64,000 nt of DNA, from the NCBI RefSeq assembly GCF_014646075.1, contig NZ_BMMT01000002.1, forward strand, positions 248,001-312,000, read 5' to 3'. Both the position numbers and the translations under genes were made by a program. This DNA comes from Saccharopolyspora thermophila (GTDB lineage Bacteria; Actinomycetota; Actinomycetes; Mycobacteriales; Pseudonocardiaceae). Below the pieces are notes generated by a model. The model had not been told where the DNA came from and searched no databases. It saw only the letters and a program-made list of their open reading frames with translations. Positions 58,728 through 64,000 of the stretch are shown here, piece after piece; the first letter of the stretch is position 1, and each line of letters starts with the position of its first letter.

Positions 58728-59321
58728 TTATTTCGCGGCGGGCAGTGTTGGGATGGAGGCTTCGAGGGCCTTTTGGGCGAGGCCGCAGGGATCGGTCAAG
58801 CTGTTGTCGCTGGCGAAGGCATAGAGCATTTCTCGCTCCGAAACCGCCGCGAACACGGCGCAGAACCCGTCCTTCGCCGGATCGCCCTGGTTTGCCCGCA
58901 CCGCCGGATGCCCAGCGATGGTCAACTCTTGGTAGTCGCTGAACGCCGACTTGTTGTCGTAGTACTCCTGGATCGACCGATCCTTGATCGGTGCGAGAGA
59001 AACCGAGTTGTGCCCGTCCGGGGTCCGCCAGACACACGAATCTGCTGAGTCCGGTGAAATCTTCGGGCTGTCGTCGACCTCGCCGGTTGGCTCGAGTCCC
59101 AGCGACGTCGCGGCATCAGCGGGCAGCAAGGCGCACAGCTCGACAGCGAAGGGAGACCTGGGGTCGCTGATCTCGGGGCCCGTCTGCGCCTGTGTCCGCT
59201 GGGAACTCTGCGGCGCTTCGTCACCGGTCGGACCGCCACCCGTGCACGCGGCCAATGCGCCGGTCAACACGACCCCGGCAGCGAGCACCCTGCTTCGTTT
59301 GAGCACGTTCGTCCTCACCAT
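58728..59321 (-). CDS. DUF3558 lipoprotein, copy D
   Basis: The precursor is 197 residues. It has a longer signal peptide start (MVRTNVLKRSRVLAAGVV) like copy A's, with lipobox Cys26, so it is probably the parent gene directly downstream of the PE-like copy 2. It has SCVWRTPDGHNSVSLAP where B and C have RSADRHTSVSL. The ATG follows GAGG; the gap to the PE-like stop is 10 bases. Confidence 0.85.
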   Translation of the reverse strand: MVRTNVLKRSRVLAAGVVLTGALAACTGGGPTGDEAPQSSQRTQAQTGPEISDPRSPFAVELCALLPADAATSLGLEPTGEVDDSPKISPDSADSCVWRTPDGHNSVSLAPIKDRSIQEYYDNKSAFSDYQELTIAGHPAVRANQGDPAKDGFCAVFAAVSEREMLYAFASDNSLTDPCGLAQKALEASIPTLPAAK

Positions 59322-59331
59322 CACGCCTCGA

Positions 59332-59658
59332 TCATGCCTCGTCTCGTAGCCGACTCACGCCCGCCGCTGCCGCGTCGTCGTTGCGCCGGTACTCCTCCAG
59401 GGTTGCCTTGTAAGCGTCGATCTTCTCGGTCAGCTTCGCAGAGAGCTCTCGAGTGGCCACGCGCAAGGACCCATGTTCCCCGGTCGCGCGGTCCTGAATC
59501 GCCTTACGTGCCTTGTTGGTGTATGCGTCGTTGGCAGTGAGCTCGCCAGGCGTTACCTCCCCGGCCTGCTTCATGAGGGCCTCGATGTTCTTCCGGATCT
59601 CCTCGAGCTTCTTGATGGCGCTTTCCAGGGCGTCAGGATCGACGCCGTACCCGGTCAT
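59332..59658 (-). CDS. PE/WXG100-like type VII secretion substrate, copy 2
   Basis: The protein is 108 residues and clearly paralogous to 56633-56959 (MTGYGVDPDALESAIKKLEE; EVTPGELTANDAYTNKARKA). The C-terminal EYRRNDD gives Y-R-R-N-D, the YxxxD secretion signal. It is the first gene of the minus-strand cassette. The shared upstream sequence (TGATCCATT..CGTGATC, near 59,695 and 57,005) marks the ancestral promoter region. It is divergent from hsdM over 238 bases. Confidence 0.75.
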   Translation of the reverse strand: MTGYGVDPDALESAIKKLEEIRKNIEALMKQAGEVTPGELTANDAYTNKARKAIQDRATGEHGSLRVATRELSAKLTEKIDAYKATLEEYRRNDDAAAAGVSRLRDEA

Positions 59659-59896
59659 GCCTGCGTTCCCCCTCGTCGTGACACGTCTGGTTGCTGATCC
59701 ATTGTTCGTGATCACCAAGTGCGATCAGGGGACAATGGGCTCAACTGCCACTATGGCGACGATCACTCTCCCGATGTGGCCAGGTGCTCCGCCGTTCACC
59801 TGGATGTCGCAGTGCGTATCGGAGCCGTTCCGGGAAGTTGTGTCCGGGGCGGTCGGTAGAGTGCCTGGGTCAGGCGTAGGTCAGTGAGGGAGCACG

Positions 59897-61456
59897 GTGA
59901 GCGCTGCTGGGAACCAGGCCGAGACTCGTCGGCTGGTCGACAAGCTGTGGAGCTACTGCAACGTCCTGCGGGACGAGGGCGTGTCGACGATCGACTACGT
60001 CGAGCAGCTCACCTTCCTGCTCTACCTCAAGATCGCTGACGAGAAGCAGAGCGATCCGTTCGTCCCGCAGAATCTCCTCCCCCGGGGAGAAAAGTGGCAC
60101 GGACGCGGCTGGTCCGAGCTGAAGGACCAGGAGGGGCCGGAACTCAAGCGCCGGTATGAGCAACTGCTCGCTGACCTGGGTGAACAGCCTGCCGGTACGC
60201 CGCACAACCTGATCTTCGGCAAGGCGCAGAACAAGATCCAGAACGCGGCGAACCTGGCCAGGTTGGTCAAGGACCTGATCGGCCGGGAGACCTGGTTGAT
60301 CCACGGCACCGATGTCAACGGTGACGCCTACGAGCAGCTGTTGTCCCGGGGCGCGGCGGACACCAAGTCGGGCGCCGGGCAGTACTTCACCCCGCGCCCG
60401 TTGATCGACGCCATGGTCCGGTGCACCCGCCCGACCATGCAGGACACGATCACCGATCCGGCCTGCGGCACCGGTGGCTTCCTGCTCGCCGCGCACGCAT
60501 ACATCGTCGACCACTACGTGAATCTGGATGCGCCGGATCACGAGCGGGAGCGCGAGCGGGAGAAGCTCCGCCAGATCGCCAGCAACATCTGGGGCACCGA
60601 GCTGGTCCAGGGAACCGCACGCCTCGCGGCGATGAACCTGCTGCTGCACGGCATCGGTTCCTGGGAAGAGGAACCCGCCATCGCGGTGGAAGACGCGCTC
60701 GCCAGGAAGGGACGCACGGCGAGCCTGGTGCTGGCCAACCCGCCGTTCGGCAAGAAGTCCTCGATCACCGTGGTCAACGAGGACGGCAGGGCCACCCGTG
60801 AGGACGTGGCGTACAAGCGCGAGGACTTCTGGGTCACCACCACCAACAAGCAGCTCAACTTCGTCCAGCACATCGCCAAGCAGCTCGACATTCCCGGTCG
60901 CGCCGCGGTGGTCGTCCCGGACAACGTGCTCTTCGAGGGCGGGGCGGGCGAAACCGTTCGGCGGAGCCTGCTGCGCGACTATGACGTGCACACGCTGTTG
61001 CGGCTGCCCACGGGCATCTTCTACGCGGGCGGGGTCAAGGCCAACGTGCTCTTCTTCGACGCGAAGCCGCCCGCCGGGATAAACCAGCCGCTGACCAGCA
61101 AGCTCGCCGTCTACGACTTCCGCACCAACCAGCACTTCACGCTCAAGACCAAGGCGCTGCGCGCCGAGCACCTCGACGACTTCGTCGAGTGGTATCTGTC
61201 CGCGGACCGGCCCGAGGACCGCAAGCCCAACGACCGGGTCAAGGTCTTCGACTACGAGGAACTCATCGCACGGGACAAGGTCAACCTGGACCTGATCGGC
61301 TGGGTCAAAGACGAGTCCGCCGAGGACAGCGACTCGCTGCTGCCGCCGGAGGTCATCGCGGCCGAGATCGTCGAAGACCTGCAGGCGGCGCTGTCGGAGT
61401 TCGCCGCCGTCGCCGAGGCACTGGGCGCGCCCTCCAAGGAGACCGACGCGGACTGA
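59897..61456 (+). CDS. hsdM: Type I restriction-modification methyltransferase subunit
   Basis: The protein is 519 residues. The N-terminal HsdM helical domain (LVDKLWSYCNVLRDEGVSTI, FLLYLKIADEK) is followed by the N6-adenine methyltransferase. SAM motif I is DPACGTGGF (~187-195) and the catalytic motif is NPPFG (~281). GQYFTPRPLI and VVVPDNVLFEGG are typical. It methylates adenine at the site chosen by HsdS. The GTG follows GAGGGAG. TAGAGT at 59857-59862 may be its -10 box. It lies ~9 kb from hsdR-hsdS, which is unusual. Confidence 0.95.
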   Translation: MSAAGNQAETRRLVDKLWSYCNVLRDEGVSTIDYVEQLTFLLYLKIADEKQSDPFVPQNLLPRGEKWHGRGWSELKDQEGPELKRRYEQLLADLGEQPAGTPHNLIFGKAQNKIQNAANLARLVKDLIGRETWLIHGTDVNGDAYEQLLSRGAADTKSGAGQYFTPRPLIDAMVRCTRPTMQDTITDPACGTGGFLLAAHAYIVDHYVNLDAPDHEREREREKLRQIASNIWGTELVQGTARLAAMNLLLHGIGSWEEEPAIAVEDALARKGRTASLVLANPPFGKKSSITVVNEDGRATREDVAYKREDFWVTTTNKQLNFVQHIAKQLDIPGRAAVVVPDNVLFEGGAGETVRRSLLRDYDVHTLLRLPTGIFYAGGVKANVLFFDAKPPAGINQPLTSKLAVYDFRTNQHFTLKTKALRAEHLDDFVEWYLSADRPEDRKPNDRVKVFDYEELIARDKVNLDLIGWVKDESAEDSDSLLPPEVIAAEIVEDLQAALSEFAAVAEALGAPSKETDAD

Positions 61457-61608
61457 CGCCGGCGTTGCTCTCCTGGCGTGACAGTCGGTCGCAGGCTGAT
61501 CACTTCGACACGCCAGCAACGTACGCCCTGCTGTGATACCTGGGCCCGGAGTCACCCGTCGGTCGAACTCCGGGAATTCCCTGCTGGTCGAGAGCGGTAA
61601 GGAGCCGC

Positions 61609-63420
61609 ATGCTGGGCTATCGCAGCGTTTTCCAGGTTGCGTAGGGCAAGGAGGACATCCTCGAACTCACCAGACAGCAGCTGCACTCCTGGTTGCGGTC
61701 CAAACGGTATGACAGTGACGCCCTGAAACCAGGTCGACCGTCACGTTTGGCCGAGGGCGTCGACGGCACCATGCTGGAAACCACAGGGCAGGACGGCTCC
61801 TACGCGCTCCGGGTTCGCATCACGGAGCAGCAGGACACCGGTACCTGGACAACCCAGCTGACCGCTCGCATCCCTGGTGACGATGCCTTCGCGCTGCTGT
61901 GGTTGGACGTGGTCAATCCCGAGGTCCTCGCACCCGAGGGCGAAGAGCCGCGCCAGCGACGCCAGTGGACCGCGACGCCGCGACTGGCGCGGGGCCTGCT
62001 GACCGTCCTTCCCGCGTACGACAGCACCGCGCGACTGGACGTTCGTCCGCGCCAGATCTCGGGTGAGGAGGCGCACGAGCTGGTGGACGTCGTGCGCGAT
62101 GCCAGGCGGCGAGGGCCTGTCTACGTCGCGGGCAGTGAGGAGTCCCTCCCGAAGACGCCTTGGTTCGACCTCATCGCGAAGCTGCTCGAAGAGACCGTGG
62201 GAATCGGTTCCGGTTATGTCCTCGACCCCGAAGCGACCGAACTCTTCCGCCGCGCTATGGGCGACACTCACCAGGTTCGGCCCGGGACCATGCGGACTTT
62301 CCTGCCGGGCGCGGTGCCGGGCGATGCGGCCGACGCGCTGCGTCATCGGGTGCTCAGCACCGGGCGCATCGTCGAGGACAAGCAGCCCCGCCTGACCAGG
62401 TTGTTGGGTTGGCGTGCACGTGACGTGGCGATTGAGACCCGATTGCCCAGCGCCGCAACGCGACTCGACCGGCTGTTCGAAAAGCAGCTCAACGTTCTCC
62501 TCGTCGGGGACGGAGCCGAACCCACCGCCGTGGGCGCGGTGGCACCGGCGATCCAGCGAACGCCCGGTCTGGTGGTCAAGGCAGCGGATCTGCAGCTCCT
62601 CCGTCTGCTGCGGGACGAACTCGGCGAGCCCGAACTCACACCAAACCGGTTGCGTGAGTTCATCGCGTTCGCCCGTCTCGGACAGCGTGAACAGGTGAAT
62701 CGGCAAGCCCTGTCCCAAAGGCTCGCGGAACTGGAGGAGCGCAACGCCGAACTGCAGCGATCGCTGGATGAGGTGAGCGAGCAGCTGGACGACGAGACCC
62801 TGGAGCTGGCCGAGGCTCGTGCCGAGCTCGTCAAGGAAGTGGCCACGAACAGGCACCTCCGGGGGTTGCTCCGCAAGGCACAGCGCTGGGAGGACGCGTG
62901 GTCGCACCCAGCGCACTCAGAAGCGGACGAACTGCCGGACTCCTTCGATGACGTGCTGACCGGGATCGCGGAGCTGCGACACGTGATCTTCACCGGCGAC
63001 CCCGCGCACGCCCTCGACCTGGAAGAAAACGACCGGATGGGCATCTGGGCAGGCAGGACGTGGGATGCGCTCCTGGCGCTCGAGGACTATGCGAAGGCAT
63101 CGGCGGAGGGGCGTTGCAATCGCGATGTCGACGGCTACCTGCGAAACCTGCCGGACGACTGCCGAGGATATCCCGCCCACCAACACGCTCGCGACGAAAC
63201 GGCGGACGTTCGCAACAACGTCAAACTTGCGGGAATCCGGACTTTCCCGGTTCCGATCGAGGTGGACCCGAGCGGCCGCGTCTTCATGGGCGCGCATTTC
63301 CGAATCGCGAAGTTCGGCATGGTCAGCCCGCGGATGCACTACTTCGACGCCACGCGGCGGACCGGCAAGATCTACGTCGGCTACATCGGAGCTCACCTGA
63401 AGAGCAGGATGACGAACTGA
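61609..63420 (+). pseudogene. Large coiled-coil protein of unknown function, interrupted by in-frame TAG at codon 12
   Basis: The best start is the ATG at 61609 with AAGGAG four bases upstream, reading MLGYRSVFQVA and then TAG at 61642-61644. Beyond it the same frame continues with protein-like sequence GKEDILELTRQQLHSWLRSK and stays open to 63420 (~590 residues). The next usable start is a TTG at 61693 without a good ribosome-binding site. A coiled coil lies at about 62,700-62,850 (LAELEERNAELQRSLDEVSE). The C-terminal domain has conserved-looking blocks: GYPAHQHARDETADV, SGRVFMGAHFRI and KIYVGYIGAHLKS. No family is recognised; its place after hsdM hints at a defence-linked role. It could be a recent nonsense mutant, a readthrough case or a sequencing error. 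Confidence 0.65.
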
Positions 63421-63427
63421 CCACGCG

Positions 63428-63462
63428 AAAGGGCTGGGCTCGGCGTGGGAGACCAGCCCTTT
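63428..63462. terminator. Bidirectional terminator
   Basis: AAAGGGCTGG (63428-63437) and CCAGCCCTTT (63453-63462) form a 10-base-pair stem between two convergent genes, with nearly complementary flanks (GCG/CGC) extending it. Confidence 0.75.
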
Positions 63463-63474
63463 GCGCTCGTCGGG

Positions 63475-63999
63475 TCAGTGCCAGTTGGATTCGAGGGCCT
63501 TCTGCAGGACCTCCGGTTGGTGCGGACGGGCGGTCGCCGTGGCCAGGCCCTGGGGGACCGGCTGCGGCAGCGGCTCGCACGTGGTGTCCGGGCCGTCGCC
63601 CGGCTGGCGGGCCGGGAGTTTGCCGGTGGCCAGGTAGTCCGCGATCTGGTTGTCCAGGCAGGCGTTGCCGCTCAGCGAACCCGAGTGCGTCGTGCCGCCG
63701 GGCAGGCTGATCAGGCTGGCGTTCGGGAAGCGCTTGCGGGCCTCCAGGGCACCTGGGAACGGCGTGGCGGCGTCCAGCTCCTCGCTGATCAGCAGGGCGC
63801 TGTCCACGCGGCTGCCGTCGACGTCGACCGGCTTGCCCGCCTTCGCCGGCCAGAACAGGCACGGCGCGTTGTACCAGGCGTTCGCCCAGGTCTCGAACGG
63901 TGCCTTGGCGTACACCGCCCAGTTGTCCTTGCGCCACTGCGTCCAGCTTGTCGGCCACTGGACGTCGGTGCACTGGACCGAGAGGTAGACGGCGAAGCT
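63475..63999 (-). CDS. TAP-like secreted α/β-hydrolase, N-terminal part beyond the window
   Basis: The frame is open to the window end, so the 5' part (with the nucleophile Ser) is missing. The visible 174 residues are the C-terminal TAP-like domain of tripeptidyl-aminopeptidase/SlpD-type hydrolases. LLISEELDAATPF carries the catalytic Asp and LPGGTTHSGSLSGNACLD the catalytic His. The cysteines (APCLFW, NACLD, DTTCEP) are typical of the secreted members. The last ~40 residues are a proline-rich tail. It is convergent with the hsdM-linked gene. Confidence 0.85.
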   Translation of the reverse strand, partial: SFAVYLSVQCTDVQWPTSWTQWRKDNWAVYAKAPFETWANAWYNAPCLFWPAKAGKPVDVDGSRVDSALLISEELDAATPFPGALEARKRFPNASLISLPGGTTHSGSLSGNACLDNQIADYLATGKLPARQPGDGPDTTCEPLPQPVPQGLATATARPHQPEVLQKALESNWH

Positions 64000-64000
64000 G

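Larger units (their letters stand above)
57524..59321. repeat. Three tandem 602-base units, each one DUF3558 gene
   Basis: Units begin at 57524, 58126 and 58728, an exact 602-base period. They are nearly identical, with clustered differences that swap between copies. Each unit ends with the same short intergenic ATTCAGTTATTTCGCG region. Confidence 0.9.

Noticed and set aside
57524..59321. CRISPR-like or phage repeat array
   Set aside because: The 602-base repeats each encode a complete lipoprotein; no short repeats with unique spacers are present anywhere in the window.
53891..59658. A complete ESX/type VII secretion locus
   Set aside because: No EccB, EccC, EccD, EccE or mycosin gene is present; only substrates, lipoproteins and EspG.

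Overview
The window is high-GC actinobacterial chromosome with frequent GTG/TTG starts and several probable leaderless genes. It is most likely from the Pseudonocardiales (Pseudonocardia/Amycolatopsis/Saccharopolyspora-like): it carries DUF397 plus Scr1-like helix-turn-helix (DUF5753) genes, DUF3558 lipoproteins with EspG and PPE-like proteins, and mycothiol-type DinB-fold enzymes. The order cysG, proS, DUF4439, rimP, nusA, ylxR, infB, DUF503, rbfA, nrnA, dinF, truB, ribF, rpsO, pnp, M16 peptidase, dapB, thyX, dapA, rnj follows the conserved mycobacterial/actinomycete order. The genus cannot be fixed from sequence alone.

Bases 1-28,900 are mostly core genome: siroheme synthase (5' cut), YaaA, an orphan P450, ProS, HAD and MFS genes, YjbQ, then the rimP-nusA-ylxR-infB-DUF503-rbfA-nrnA translation/RNA operon, dinF, truB-ribF, thpR, rpsO, pnp, an M16 peptidase and dapB. 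A class V aminotransferase with a large internal deletion lies at 8.0-8.6 kb.

Bases 28,900-34,820 form an accessory unit that looks sulfur-related. A consensus-like promoter drives an apparently leaderless 24-residue leader peptide. A hairpin followed by a T-rich run comes next, then a secreted SBP56 (selenium-binding/methanethiol oxidase)-like protein, an unusual membrane plus periplasmic-binding-like fusion, a YeeE/YedE (thiosulfate-type) transporter and two tiny secreted peptides, closed by a strong terminator.

Bases 34,900-45,750 hold housekeeping and regulatory genes: a VTT-like membrane protein, GNAT, an AlkX/YcaQ-like glycosylase, a DUF4097 + RHH pair, thyX, a Ser/Thr kinase with an extracellular domain, a DinB-fold enzyme, dapA, RNase J, and a small secreted protein behind a structured leader.

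Bases 45,850-63,420 are a plastic accessory island. A type I restriction-modification system is split: hsdR-hsdS at one end and hsdM about 9 kb away. Between them lie (i) three tandem copies, two of them wrecked, of an hsdS-tail/DUF397/helix-turn-helix module and (ii) a duplicated type VII secretion-linked cassette (PE-like/WXG100-like protein, DUF3558 lipoprotein, PPE-like protein, EspG). In this cassette one PPE copy is truncated and the lipoprotein is amplified to three near-identical tandem copies. No ESX core genes are present. After hsdM comes a large coiled-coil protein of unknown function whose best start is followed by an in-frame TAG. The window ends inside a TAP-like secreted hydrolase. 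No tRNA, rRNA, CRISPR array, transposase or integrase was recognised.
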